Notes under the pieces: model-generated
The model's input: only the letters and a program-made list of their open reading frames with translations
The model's database searches: none
What the model was told of the DNA's origin: nothing
Program-made: the position numbers and the translations under genes
Assembly: GCA_010405405.1 (NCBI GenBank)
Contig: MU004240.1
Span: forward strand, 1,622,814-1,686,813
Reading direction: 5' to 3'
Length of the DNA: 64,000 nucleotides
DNA from: Microthyrium microscopicum
Lineage: Eukaryota > Ascomycota > Dothideomycetes > Microthyriales > Microthyriaceae
Shown here: one piece after another, positions 42,926 through 57,000 of the stretch
Position numbering within the stretch: position 1 is the stretch's first letter
Layout: each line of letters begins with the position of its first letter

Positions 42926-45900
42926 ACCACTTGATACCGACTATTCTTCCGTAGGCTCGGACTATGCCTCCTCGCACAGTTTTGAGGTCGAAGAGGATCT
43001 GGATCAAACCTACCTGTACAATTGGATGGGACGGCATTTTCAATATCGCATAGCATGGAGTTTGGCGTTTCGAGCATAGCCATTATCAGCATTCTCGTGG
43101 GAATTGATTTTGGATTTCAATTGTAAATCACCTCTCTTATAAATGTATTATCACCAATATCCATCACCAGGAGCAGCAAATGGCTGTCCATATTCCGCAG
43201 TATACCATGTGGGAGGAAAGGAGGAGCCAAGGGCATCTAGCGAGAGACGCGAGTATCAGAACGAATCAGGGGCATCATGGGATTGCACCAGTCTCTTCAT
43301 CTTGGGACTGGAGGCTGGGCTACGCTTTATCAGATGCCTTCGATAGCTTGATATGAATGCCAGGTGGTGACTTACTACAATCACACCAGATCGACCCGGT
43401 AGCTGGCATAGAAAATCAAATGGAGAAGATAGCTTCAATTGCACCACTAGCCTAGTGCAATTCAATGCCCCCAATGGGAAACTTCTGTACTTTGTCCCCT
43501 ATTTGTATACAATATAACTTCGGTACCTACTATCACCAACATCATGCTGAGAGACGGGGTGCGTTACCTCAAGCAATACCAGCAAACGACAGTACTCCCG
43601 TCCCTTGTCAAATATAACGGCACTTATATGACGTGATCCTCCACGTCAAGTATCACACCGCGTTTTGTCCCACTAGTTCACCCTGATATAATAACAGTAA
43701 ACAACGAACCTACCGGCAGACTATTGGTCCTGCTCACACGACACTCACCTACACGCTCATCTTGAATACAGATGTGGTGCTGTACGAGGATCAAATATGC
43801 CTATAGCTAGTGCTACTCCGGCAGTAATCGAACACGAGATAACATAACCAAGCCCACCCGTTGGGAATTGCTGAATAGTATAACAAGTCCGCTGTTTTAC
43901 TTGCTCGCACAGCGCACGAGGCCTTTTGACCCTCAATACAATCATCCAACCAGCTTTCTTATACCCTGTGTTGCAGCCGTTGATGCAATGAAGCGCTGTG
44001 TGACTTCTGCACTGATGTCAAACGTTGCGCATCGTACAGAACGGATGGGCTACGAAAGGGCCATGAACAAAGACACAGCAACCTACCTGCCGATTCCCTC
44101 TTGCCAACACACAAGAAGGAGTATGCCAAGAAGCTTGAGTGTGAAATGTTAAGGCAGCCTATGTAGGTTTTAGACGCTGTGGTTGTGCGGTTTCTGTGGG
44201 CCAGGCTGATGGGTTGGGCGTCGTAAGCTGTCCGCAGTTCCCATGCGGCTCGGCGGGAACACGAACAACAAGTGTTTCTGTTAGGATGATGTGGTGATCA
44301 TGATTCGTAAGAGTTGCTGTATAGAGGATCAATACCATGGCTGTTTAGATCTGAGTGGTCAATATGATGCAGCTCAAGCTCTGGTTTGGCATGCGAGCGT
44401 TTCGACACGATATGGTGTGATATTGAAGTCTAGACAATTGAAGATGAGCAATACGAGCCACCCAGCCTCATCCTCAGCCTGATCTCGAGATTTCTTACAA
44501 ATCAACAGATCTTTTCTAGGCTCGGGTCCACCTGCGTGGTCTCTGCAAACCAAGAGGAGGCTGGAGATATTTGTACCGAGCCATGTATGCTTGAACTCCT
44601 ACAGATGCGAACTATCAAAGCAATAGTACACATAAAGAATGGAGATTCAATTCAATATCAAGCACGTTGAGAAACAACAGGCCACAAAGAGACGATAGCC
44701 AAGAACAAGTGAGAAAAATTCCGCATATTGAGGCATAACATTATGCAGCTCCCAGCCTTTCCAATATCAAAAGTTTCAACAAGCAAGCAAAATTTGCGAG
44801 TTGTTCAGCGCAAATGTCACTGCGTAGGCGCTCGCATAAAGCAGTGTAACGCATCACCGCGAGCATCACCGAAATGCAAGTCTCCGCCAGCCACGATCTG
44901 CTATCAAGGAATCATTTCCGATGTCCGAATCTAAGATCTCACCATTTTTACTTTGCTTAGAGATAAACTAAGAGTTTAGTGCACGATGGAAGCGAGGAGG
45001 TGTAGAAAATGGTGTTTAAATTTGCACGCCGAATTCACCAGTAAATTACAAAACCGAGACAGCGTGTGCTGGCAATGGCGTTGAGCACGGCTTGCGTGGA
45101 ATTCTTGGTGGCTTGCGGAGAAGGTTAGATCTACAGTACATTGATATTTCCGAACACGCCATCTCGAATGGTTGAGGAAGGTTGTAATTTTTAATAAATC
45201 GAAAAGGGATTCTACCGTAACAACAGTTCTTCGTCCAAAGGAAGATTTTGTAGGCTCGCTTGTTAAGAGTCAAGTAAGGTTTCATGTTTTAGCATCTCGA
45301 ATCTTCTCGATTGTCTCCAGAGCTATTTTAAAATTTGACGTCTCCACTCTCTGATTTGTGACTCGCTCAGGCACATCTTGCATGCACATCATCAGTCAAG
45401 AAATTGACTTGTCCCGAAACAGTCAAGGCTCATCTCAATTTTGTAGAACGCCTTCACGCTTTTCGATTCTTAAAGTTGAGATGAAAGATATCTTGGATGA
45501 CACTATCCCTAATTTGTACGTGATTATTTTTACATCAAGTGGTAACCACCATACTGAGTTCTTGCAAATATCGTATCGTAAAGAATAACCGTTAACATGC
45601 AATGGTCGATGTGTCCTCGGCACCGCGATAATCTCAATTGGTAGTCGAAGATAGAAAGCGAATATTTAACTAATATTGTGCCACTATCCTCATTCGATAC
45701 CACGTGCGAGTCTCGTTACTGCCATGACAGGGACTCCAGATAGAAGATTGGACAACAATAGTAGTAGTCATTGAAATCTAACCAGTTCCATATTATGCCT
45801 AACCTATATATGGAGTTATATGCATTTGGATATGCTCAAGGGTGCGGGTGAGAAATGTCTAACGAATGCTAAGATAAGTTTGATACCGCTCTAGTTGACT

Positions 45901-48900
45901 TATATGAATTCTTGAAACATAATAATGTCCAGCTTAAGTATCTCTTTCTAATGAAGCAAACTACAGTTTCTGAACCTGCAGCTATACAACAATTGGGCTA
46001 CTACTGAACCTACCACGAAAGATATAACAGTTTGGAAGTTTGGAATCCTGTTGTACAACTTCTTATAGATCTAAATAAGCCAAAAGTCAATTACAACTAT
46101 AACTGTAATTGTGGTGGCAACAACTTTCTGTTTACATATCGAAATTAGGTACGCTTGAGATTTGGTGTTGCAGTTTATGATTCATTATGCTTTTCTGAAT
46201 GCGTGGACCAAACGAATGCTAGTCAGGGACTTTGATAGTGGCAAAAAAAATGAAAGAGTCTTGAATTCTTGCCGAGAGTCGAATTCAGAAGCAAGCAATA
46301 AAGCAATCGAGGTTTGCATCTTGAGAAACCGCTATTATTGAAGATTGAAGTTCAGAAGATATGAGTGACGGAAATCTCCATTGCGAATCTCAATAATCCT
46401 GAAGCGCGTTCAAACTTCAGAACAACGGTACCCTAAAGTGTAATTGCGTGGAGTATGGAAGCGTGCGAAGATGTATAAAAATCTCCGAGAACTTTCAATA
46501 ATGGAACTCAAGACCCTTGAACCCAGACCCAGACCCAGATCCACAGATGCCACACGCACGATGCAAGCACTAGTCGTCCGTCTGCAGAACAGTTGCAGAA
46601 CAGTTGCAGCTTTCGTGCAGTGCATTTCATAAAGTGCGGTGACACAGGACGCGACAACCGTCCGCAACCGTTCGGACACAGAATCGAATTGATTCAGAGG
46701 AGGAACTGGTGGCTTCGCTGGCTTGTGTCTCTTTTGCGCGGCTCAAAGTCCAGTGGGTCGCGAGCACGATTGGCTGGTCGAGAAAGCCAAGAGGCTCGGA
46801 TTCAACATCAACCGGGCGAGAAGAGGCGCTATGCATCCTTGTTGTGAACGGGATTCTCCCCGGATTTATTGAACTATCGTGCGGCGATTGCCGCATTATA
46901 TTTCTAATATTGAATGTGTGCCAACTGTAGAACCACAAAAGCAGGATGGCTTACTGGCTTGGAATATTTTGATAATCGTTTATTGCGAAAGAATTCGTTG
47001 TCGGAAGCTTGGAAATGGCCGACTGGCTGGGCTGGCTGGCCTCATCCCGTTCATGCAGCTATTTATTGCCGAACCGAGATCTTAATTGCAGATGAGTGAT
47101 AGACTAATCTGGCCCTGCATAGGAGCTTGAATCTTGGCTAAGGAGGTTTACATTCTAAATCCGTACTCCGTTCTGAATCTTCAATAATGAACTGATGTTG
47201 TTTCGGCTGCTCGAGCTGGAATGTGTTTCAGCATGATGATACAACAACATGATTTTGAAGGTTCCGCCTGACCAAAGAAAATAGTCACATGGAATATCTA
47301 ACTGCGCTACAACAAAGGAAAACTATACTCATAACAACCGTCAAAAGGTTTAGAATAATAATACAACTCGTCTTGAGCTAAAGTATCAGACGGCAGGACA
47401 AGAAATTGATACCTGGCAGATGATAGTAGACTCGAATCAACATTTGAGAAGATGATGATTTGATAAATGAACTTCCCTCGAATTTTATAGACGACCAGGG
47501 TATTCGGATTTCCTAATAGAACAACCACAGAACATCAATTGATTCACAAGCGCGGAGAACGCGTTTTCTAGAATTACTATGATTTCGACTAGGGCAGTAC
47601 GGCAGTCGTAGATCAAGTCGTCATTTAACATTGCTATATAGATGAGCACCCTGTTCCTAGTTCCTTGATTGAATCCTGGTTGTGAATCCCTGGTGAGAAT
47701 CAATTTGGTTGTTGAACCAGGGAGAGTGAAATGAACTCTGAAAGTAAAGTGCGGGACGGGAAGACATCTTTGATATTCTCCATGGCACAAACCAGAGGAA
47801 TATGTGAAGGAAGAATTTGGAGTTGAAGAAGAAGAAGAAGAAGTTAAGGAATACCCCACTCGGAGAAGTACTAGTTACTTTATACCATATTGAATCGGGC
47901 CTACTTCCATGTAGTGTTTCCTGCAGTAGCTGTGATAGCTAGCTAGTTGTTTACCTATGGGAAAGATTATATTAATTAGCTATCAATACCCCGACCTTAG
48001 TTCTGGTAGCATCGAGATTCTCTACTACCAATGCTCCATCTGCGGCCGAAACACAAAGATTGAATATGGAATATACCTTATAGGTGAGGCGGTCAGTTTG
48101 GAGATGATATTCTCATCCTTATTCCTTTCTTTTTCGAGATTCGGAAGTTAGCTAGCGACTATAAAACGAATGCGGGATTGGAAATAGTTTGATAGATTCG
48201 TCATGCCGACGAGGATGGTAGCTTGACAAGAGTTGCATGCAGTGGACGAATGCAGCAAAGCGTTCTGGACTTGACCATTGATATGTGAGGCGAAAAAAAG
48301 GCGCTACGGATCTCGCAGATATCACGGCAGGCTGGAGATGAAGGCTTCAACCATGGTATGATGGTATCGGATAGAGAATGTTTGCTGTACTAATTAAACC
48401 AGCGCTCAGTTGTTGAAAGTCAAGATTGATGAAGAAGTCAAGATATATATCAGTCAAACTGAACTTACTCAAGGCTTTTGTTGGGCAATGTTTCATGCGG
48501 CGAATGGACAAACCCGAGATTGTTGAAGAAACAGTAGCGTAAACTGGCGTGTTAAAGGTGTGGGACGGGACCGTGCTTGGGAGGTCGCTTCCACTTTGAG
48601 TCTTTGAGGGTGTTGGGCTTGCGGCTGACAAGGGTGGTCTCTTGCAACACACTCCACTGGACATGGAGATATTGGTGCCGTGCGCGTAGCCCTTGAATCC
48701 ACAATTGGTAAATCTAAACCGAGAGAGTGGAAGCCTTCCACCACCTTCAGTGCCTCTCCAAATGTTGAAGCGACAAGAGGCCCGCTGTGAACAAAGCCAA
48801 CGATCAACACCAACTTCTTCAATCTCTAGAGTCTTGAAGAACTCACTCCAGTCTCCAGGAATCTAGAAAGAGTAGGAGCAACTAAAGTCCAGAGTCAACC

Positions 48901-49955
48901 GTACCTTCCACGCCTAGAGGAAATACCCACTCGCTCCTGCATCAGTAAAGTCTGAGCACTTGGACTTTGTAGAGAGAGAGAGACCACTCAGACCAGGCTA
49001 GGCAAGCACTAACTGAGCAACACCCCTGCTTTACTCGTCGTTCATCGGTCGCTCCTGCCCCAGACTCCCCTGTGCCTGTGGCCTGTGGCCTGTGGTCTTT
49101 CCTCTCTTTGCCAGTGCCAGTGCCAGTCGCTCCTGCCAATTCTACCAATTCCTCTTGCACCACCAACACTACCGCCATACACCACCATTTCCCCATTGCA
49201 TCTGGTCTTCACTTTTTCACTCTTTCTTCACTCTCTTCTATTCTTCATCCGCCATCCCTTTTCATCAAGATCCCATCAAGCACCAACCGCCATTTCTTAG
49301 GCATTCCCGTAGCTCGTCCGTGAGCTGCCTGATCCGCCCTTTCCCTCCTCCTGATTCTCGATACCGAATCCACGTTTCATCAACCAGTACATTCTTCGTC
49401 GCTGCGATATCGTCAACGAAGACCTCATCTACCCATTGTCTCCCTTCTTCTACGCAATCACACGTGGAAGAACTCTCTCCTCCCATAAACAAGCGTCGTG
49501 TGCTCTCGATGTTGGCTTGACATACTTCTCTCTGTCCGCCCTCCGGCTGGACCTTGTCCCAACTTTTTTCCATTCCTGCATACATCAACGTCCCCAGAAG
49601 CATCCACCTGGTTAGGTGTTGATAGAGCCCGTCTTTTTCTTCATTGTTGGCTAGCATTTTGCTTTATACCCATTGGTAGTCAATCGGGCTCAATTCTTCT
49701 TTTCTTGGTGCTCTGCTCTTCTGACGACTTTGCCGCCGCCTGCATCCTTCAAGGGGTCAGTACATTCAACCAACCCCAGTCTCTCTCCCATTGAAACCTT
49801 GCTTCGCTCTGGTTATCCGACCATTAAATTGATCAACACTTCTTGTGTCATTGTACGCCTGATTGAACTCACTCATACTCACCGTTTCTTGGACAGACCC
49901 TTCTTACCAAACCACCATCGTTTGCATCCCTCCCCCATATCCTCCAGTAATCTCC
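42926..49955. other. Seven-kilobase region without a supported gene, ending in a pyrimidine-rich leader
   Basis: Only short frames without domains or convincing splice partners occur. Composition is normal except for local AT-rich spots at 45.2-46.4 kb, so it is not a RIP block. From about 49060 to 49955 the plus strand is strongly C+T-rich with several short upstream frames, which looks like a long 5' untranslated leader of the following gene. Long non-coding RNA, lineage-specific small genes or distal regulatory DNA could occupy the remainder; I cannot support any. Confidence 0.5.
47825..47843. repeat. GAA microsatellite
   Basis: About six GAA triplets in a row. Confidence 0.9.
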
Positions 49956-52384
49956 ATGGCGGAAGTTCTGAGTCCTATTGTCAGCTCTACAAGCACCATG
50001 ACAATACTTCGATCGCCTCAAGATGCTTTCCAATCACCTAGTCCCAATCAAGCCCATATGACCGCTCCTCGTCCTGGTCAACAAACTCGCAATTCGATGT
50101 ACAATCCTCAGTTGGCACAGATGGCCTATCGGGCTACTCCTCCTGTTGGATCTTCGCCATATACATTCAACAATACTCCAGTGTCGAGACAGGACCGACG
50201 GAAAAGTGCTGGACCAGTATTGAAGCATCAGGGCAATCTATCACAGAGACCTCTATATACAGACTCATCAAGCTCTTCAAATGTATCTTCGGCATCCTCA
50301 TCGTCACAGCGATCTAATCACTACACACTATCCAAGGATGATTCCATGATAGCCTATCAACAAAAGCAGAACATGGTACAAAATCGTCTTTCTGTGGCAT
50401 CTTTATCTACGCCAGATTTGTCTCTTGCAAGTCAAGTCAAGCCATCCCCAGATCGATACCGTCGTCAGTCTCGCCTCGTTGAAAATACACCATTGGCTCA
50501 AGACTCTCGGCAGCACTTTAACGATACTCAACGCCCTGTTCAGCCCATAACTGCCCCCATTCCTCCATTCAGTGTCAAGCCTCAACAAGAACTTAACCCG
50601 GCCCCTATACTTGTTGCTCCAACTGCCAGGCAATCAAACGGCGAGGAAACGAATAGCCCAGCTGCCAGATACAAACGAAGATCTACTGCCAACATGGATT
50701 CAAGCCCAGTACTGCGCCCGGTATCGTCACCCGTGAACGCCGTGCCAGTTACATCGGCTCCAAGCTGGTCTCAGGTAGCTTCAGGAAAGCACAATATTCA
50801 AGGACCTCTTCCCCCACCAGCTCCTTACAGCAGACCTGTGCACATGCGAAGCAATAGTAGTGGAGATAACCGTCCACAAGTAGCTAGACCTACCCAAGTA
50901 AGTTACCCCCACCACCCTCATCCTACCGCAATTACTCGAATTGCGGCATCTTATCAATGCCAAACACCACCACACATGATCTTTTAAAATGTCTTGTACT
51001 TATTTATTTCTTCTAGGCAAGGAGTTCCACTTATAGCGCTAGACAGTCGAGTGAGATTCGACCAGGCACTGCACCAAGCATGCCTGTTGCTCGGCCGCGA
51101 TCCAATCTAGCCACTCCCGTCAACTCATCTGCACTACCCGAGCGACCATCCACGGCTATTGCAGCTCCTCGAGCTGCGGAGCAACAACGACCAAGCACTT
51201 CAGGGGGTAGAATGGTCCAAAACAATCAAGATAACTCCAGCCCAGCCTTTCAAAAACTCTCCGCGATAAATGATAAACCTGGTAACAAAGGCGTTAAATC
51301 ACGACTTCGGCGAGCATTCTCATTTAGCAGCTCTCATGAACTTAGAAAGGCAACAGCTGAAAATCATCTGGCTGCTGAACAAGCCAGACTACGGAAGGAA
51401 AAGTTTGAATCTGGCAATGGTAATGGAGATGATGCTGTTGCGGCTCAACAAGAGGCCAGTGGCCTTGGTAACAACATATATTCACATCAAGGAAAATTCG
51501 CTACCTCTACGGATAATATTTCCATGTCATCGACCGCGTCATCGGCGTCTATCATGCTTCGAAACATCGGTCGTGGAATGAAAAAGTCCACTCGCAATCT
51601 AAGAAGTCTCTTTCGACCAAAATCAGTCATCGGAGTACCAGCCGCAGACAATGCAACTGCAGAGGCTGCTTCCGGTGTCAGCCTAGTCACCATTGAAGCT
51701 GAGCGGGAGAATGTCAACATCAACGTGGATCCCCATGATGTTCCTGGCGGTGGTACAAACTATCCAAAGCTTGAACGCAATTCTGTTGATCTTGCAACTG
51801 AGCTGCCCTCATCTTCTCAGATCAACCGCAAGAGCATTGTTGGTGGGGACCGGGAACGCTCTGAAGTACTTGCTGCTGTTCGCAAGGGTATATTGAAGCG
51901 TAAGGAGACCAAGTTACTTCCCAATCGCATATTGCTGACGACTTTTCAAGGATCTGTCAACTCTTCCACATCTTCTTCTCCTTCGGTCGCTCAGGAAGAA
52001 ATACCCACCCCAACCTTTGCCGGGGACAATAGCCTTCCCCCATCACCAATCGTTCGTGCCTCGACAGAGGTCGAAAAGGACTTTTTCCAAGCCAACCAAA
52101 ACGCTTCTGCGAGCACTAGAAGCTTACCTGCTCCCATTATGAGAAACATTTCCTTCAACTCGAGGGTGCAATTTTTCGACGTGTTCTCCGCTAGCGAATA
52201 CGATCGACGGGGAGATATTGCAACATGCAACCGCCTAACACCCATGCTTGCTCAGCAGATCAAAGAAGAGCTCAATTCTTTCAAAATGGTATGTGCTTGA
52301 AAATCTTCACATGACATGAACTAACTGCTCTCGTAGGAAATGGAAGTCCATGAAGAATCCAAACCACATACTCACTTCTTCTAA
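49956..52384 (+). CDS. BNI4/AFR1-like protein phosphatase 1-binding protein
   Basis: Three exons, 49956-50897, 51017-52288 and 52337-52384, give 753 residues. Most of the protein is disordered and rich in Ser, Pro, Gln and Asn, with basic clusters such as SRLRRAFSFSSSHELRKA and GMKKSTRNLRSLFRPKS. The conserved C-terminal block reads RNISFNSRVQFFDVFSASEY, DRRGDIATCNRLTPMLAQQI and, across the last intron, EMEVHEESKPHTHFF. It contains the RVxF docking motif for PP1/Glc7 (RVQF, residues 697-700). Yeast Bni4 uses such a block to bring Glc7 and chitin synthase machinery to the bud neck; in moulds a septum or branch-site role is likely. The ATG at 49956 is preferred to 49863, which lies in the pyrimidine-rich leader. 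Confidence 0.82.
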
Positions 52385-54056
52385 TCGCAACACCACCACT
52401 CTCACACTTCTCAGGCAAATGCCAAAATCACACTAACATCGTTCATACACAAGGCGTTTATACCCGGAGTTCCATCTCCATTTGGCACCATTGCGACAAA
52501 GAGTACTGATTCTAATCGGTTTATGATAGATTGGACCTGCAATCTTTGAATTCCTTTGATTTCTTTTTTTTCTGGTTGTTTTGGGCGGTACCATTGAATT
52601 GAGCAAATGACCCGAATCAACGTGTTGCAGGGCCTTTTTTTGTCTGTTGTTCGTCTTGGTTAGCAAAATCTCGTCATACTGTATACATTTTCCATGCTGC
52701 CCTCTCACTTTGGAACGAAACTTGTGCGTGTTATTGCTTTTCAGTTGCATATGTTCTGCTTTTTCTATCATGACCTGGCTTGTACGATCTGTTCGTGTCA
52801 TGGTCTTTTATCCAGAAATATTTCTTGTGCTTTTCCAAATGGCGCAAAATCTTAATTCGAGATCCAACAAAGCAATCGAAATCGGCGAGAAGGAAGATGG
52901 AAGAAACCGGCGCGCACTAATACTTTGACAAAAGGGAATATATCAAAGGGAAAGCTGCTCTCTAGAATAGAAGCTGGCGTGTGGAGTAGGAGGGATGGAA
53001 CACGAATGGAGCTCCGGTCATGGTTATGTCTTTGTTTTTTTCTTCGATAGAGATTTGCGGGAGCTTTTGTCGCTGTGTTTTCGTGCAAGATCTACTCATT
53101 GAGCGGAGTTCAAACATTACTTCTTGAAGATTAGCATGTTGTTTGGATGCTAGCTATAGTTTTATCAGACCAATCATTCAATTACGATTTGCTCGAAACT
53201 CGTGTTCAACGCGGTACTTGAGGATGAATGTGACTTGCTCAATGGCTCGGTGTGTTTGCAAGATCCAATCATTTGAAGCTTCTCAAAACAGCAGTTGGTC
53301 CATGTCTTTCATCGCGGCTTCTATATTTTTCGACCATTCAATCATTGGTCTTAAAGAAAAGAGGTAAATCATTCAAACTCCGAATGGCGGAACAGGGTCG
53401 GTAACTGTAAGTTAGAAACTTCCTCAAGAGCCAAGTTCCGTCTCGTTCAAATCTACAGGCTCGGACAACTCTGATTATAATATCTACTTTCAAATACAGC
53501 AGATAGTTCCAAGTTCGCCGAACCTGTCCGCAGTCAGGCCAAGTACCTATCCGATTTTGGATGAGTAACACTTGGCAATCGTGTCCAGCATCGCGGCGAA
53601 GTCGTGGCGTCAATGACTGCCAGTGCATTACAACAGAACACATCTTCAATTCATAAACAAATTGCTTTCAATCAAGTCCAAGAATAACTCATTCAGCCTA
53701 CTATGTAAATTTTCAGCTCAAACTATAAAAAGCGGCCTGGATGAACCAAGACGGCCAATTTTGCTAAGCGAGTACCTGGCGCCCAACACCACATCTCAAG
53801 TTCGTATAAAAATCATTGTTCCGGTTGTTGCCTAGATCTCCCTATCTGGACTCGGAACAGAGAATCTCAATCATTTCAAGGCTCCAGGAATTATTATATC
53901 GATTGAACTTTCGCCTGGTTCTTTATTTCTCTTGTCTCATTAATTGCGGTTTTCTGATTTGCGCTGTTGTGGTGTGAGACCTAATGTTTATCGCGACTCG
54001 TTGACCCCTGATTAGACTTGCAAGCGCCTACCAAACTCAATATCGCAGCAAACGAG
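52385..54056. other. Intergenic region
   Basis: About 1.7 kb. The first part should be the BNI4-like 3' untranslated region; the last part is the ABC transporter promoter and leader. Short frames (for example 52433-52801 minus and 53338-53649 minus) have no recognisable features. Confidence 0.5.
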
Positions 54057-57000
54057 ATGTCTGACGGCTCAAATGTGTCACAAGATGTCATAAAAGGCAT
54101 ACAGGAGTCGGATATTTCTATCAAAGCTCAGCATACTGCTCCTGGAGATGTTTTGGTTCCGATCAATGATGCCAAGGATGAACAGGCTGGCGCGCAGGAG
54201 AGGAAGCTTCAACCGGAGCGCGAAGCTACATTCAAGGACTATGTGGTTAGTAGTAATTTCTCCAACCATTTTATATGCTGCTAATTGAGGTGGAAATGTA
54301 GCGTGTCTTCTCCTACGCTAGAAAATGGGATGCTGTGTTGATGGTTATCGCCGCCGTTGCGGCTATCAGCTCTGGAGTGGTGAGTTGTTCTCCAACAGTG
54401 ATAAATAACCTGAAGACTAAGAATATCCTAGACGATGCCTATAATGAACGTCGTGTTTGGTAAACTTGTCAATGGCTTTAACAATTACTTCACTCCCGGC
54501 GCAGCATCATCCAAAGATGACTTCACTCGCCTTCTCAACAGGCAAGCACTGTACATCTTCATCCTCTTCCTAGCACGCTTTGCCTTGAACTACATGGCCA
54601 AGTTCAGCTTTCGTATCATCGGTATCCGCATGTCAGCTGCCATACGTCTTGACTATCTACGCTGTCTATTCGGCCAAACCATTCACGTCCTCGACTCCAT
54701 GCCGTCCGGCGCTGCGGCAGGCGTCATCACGACATCTGCCAATACGCTACAAATCGGCATCTCCGACAAACTCAGCACGTTCATCGAATACACATCGACC
54801 GTGATCTCGGCCACCATCATCGCCTACACGTACTCATGGCGGTTAGCACTGGCTACTAGCAGTCTGTTGCTCTTCATCTTATTGACAGTGGGCATGTTAT
54901 TGCCTGCGATCATGAAAGTGCACTCAAAGATGACCGTCGCTGAAGAAAAAGCTTCTTCTGTAGCCAACGAGACCTTTGGCAGCATTCGTATGGTCACTGC
55001 GTGTGGAGCAGAGGGTCGTGTGTATCAGCGATTTGAAAAGTGGGCAAAAGAAGTTGAGCGCAGAGGAGTGTTTCTGGCGCCGATGATTGCGTTGCAATTT
55101 GGCATCATTTTCTTTGCGCTTTATGCTACGTTCGCGCTGGCATTTTGGTTTGGATCGAAGTTGTTCATTGAAGGGCATATTGATAACGTTGGGACTATTA
55201 TCATGTAAGTCTGAGAATCTTGACTAATATGGGTAGTTGCTAATGTCTGACTAGTGTGCTAATGTCCACGTTTTTGATGGTCATGTCGTTCGAACGCATT
55301 GCGAATCCTATGGTTGATATTGCGAAGGCTTCAGTGGCAGCTGGACAATTTTTGGCTGTGATTGATGCGCCGCGCCCAGCAAACGGCACTCTTCAGAACC
55401 CAGATATCACTGCTGCAGACGACATCGTCTTCTCTGACGTTCACTTTGCTTACCCTGGACGACCACATATCAAGATTCTCGATGGGCTGAATCTACGTGT
55501 TGAGACTGGCAAGGTCACTGCGATTGTTGGGCCCTCAGGGTCTGGCAAGAGTACTATCATTGGCCTTATTGAAAGATGGTATACCTTGCACGATCAACAT
55601 ATCATTGCAAAGACGATCGAAAAGGACAAAATGAAGAAAAAGAAGAAAAAGGCCAAGAAGGGCGAGAAGGATGAAGATGAAGAGATAAATTTTGAGGAAG
55701 ATAAAGGGCCAGTGATTGAACTCAAAGGTCAAATCACTACTAACGGCCACTCTCTTGACGAAGTTGATGTGAAATGGTGGAGAGCACAAATTGGTCTTGT
55801 CCAGCAAGAGCCGTTTTTGTTCAACGATACCATTGAGAATAATGTTCGGTATGGTCTTGTTGGCACAGAGTACGAAAAGGCTAGTGATGAGGTACAGCGA
55901 GAGCTGGTCATATCTGCTTGTAAAGAGGCGTTTGCGGATGAATTCATTGATCGGCTTCCGGAGGTATGTTTGCGGATGTCTCCAATCTCCTTCAACAGCT
56001 AACCGCTCACAGAAATATGACACCCAAGTGGGAGAAAGCGGTCTAAAACTGTCTGGTGGCCAACGTCAACGCCTCAGTATCGCCCGAAGCATTGTCAAGA
56101 AACCCAAAATCCTCATTCTCGACGAAGCTACAAGCGCAATTGACGTCCGCGGTGAAAGGATCGTTCAAGCAGCCCTTGATAAGGTTTCCAAGAACCGAAC
56201 TACCATTACTATAGCTCATCGACTGTCTACCATCATGCGCGCTGACAAGATCGTCGTACTACAAAAAGGTCGCGTTGTCGAAGAAGGCACACATGAAACT
56301 TTGCTAGAGAGAAATGGCGCTTATGCCGGTCTTGTATATGCCCAGCAGCTATCTCTGGGTGATCAGACTGAGCAAGCAGAGGCGGTAGAAGGCGTCGATA
56401 CAGTTCTGTCGCGGACAAAGAGCATTTCCAAATCCGATACTGAAGCTACCAAGCACGAGGAGTATCAAAAGAAGAGTCTGATTCATAGCTTCGGCTTACT
56501 GCTGTTCGAGCTCAAAGCTAAATGGCCTTCTTTCTTCGCTATGATTCTCATCTCTATGTGTGTCGCTGGTAAGTTTTCACGTCCCGTCTGGCTGAGATAC
56601 TTTCTGACTGGTTCACAGTGTCGCTGCCGTTGCAAGCATGGCTCTTTGCGAAGGTTATCACCATCTTCCAAGATCCGTTCAATCTTGGTCACAATAGTCG
56701 CTTCTGGTCTCTCATGTGGACAGTGCTGGCTATCGGCACTGGAATTTCATACTTTTCACTTGGGTTTGTCGCAATGCGCACATCTGTGGTAAGTCTTAGC
56801 CTTGATATCCATGTTCACCCACTGATATTGCATATGTAGTATGTGACTGCCGTCTATCAGAAGCAGTATTTCAGCACGATGCTCCACCAAAAGATAGCCT
56901 TCTTTGACGATGATGAGAATTCTACCGGCTCTCTTACCGCTCGCCTAGCCAGTGATGTCAAACAACTCGAGGAATTGATGGGCATGAATGCGGGCATGGT

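Noticed and set aside
47485-47859. 124-residue minus-strand frame starting MGYSLTSSSSS
   Set aside because: The Ser run is the GAA microsatellite read backwards and the rest shows no coding character.
48493-48822. 109-residue minus-strand frame starting MKKLVLIVGFVHSG
   Set aside because: The start resembles a beta strand-loop, but no nucleotide-binding motif or continuation follows.
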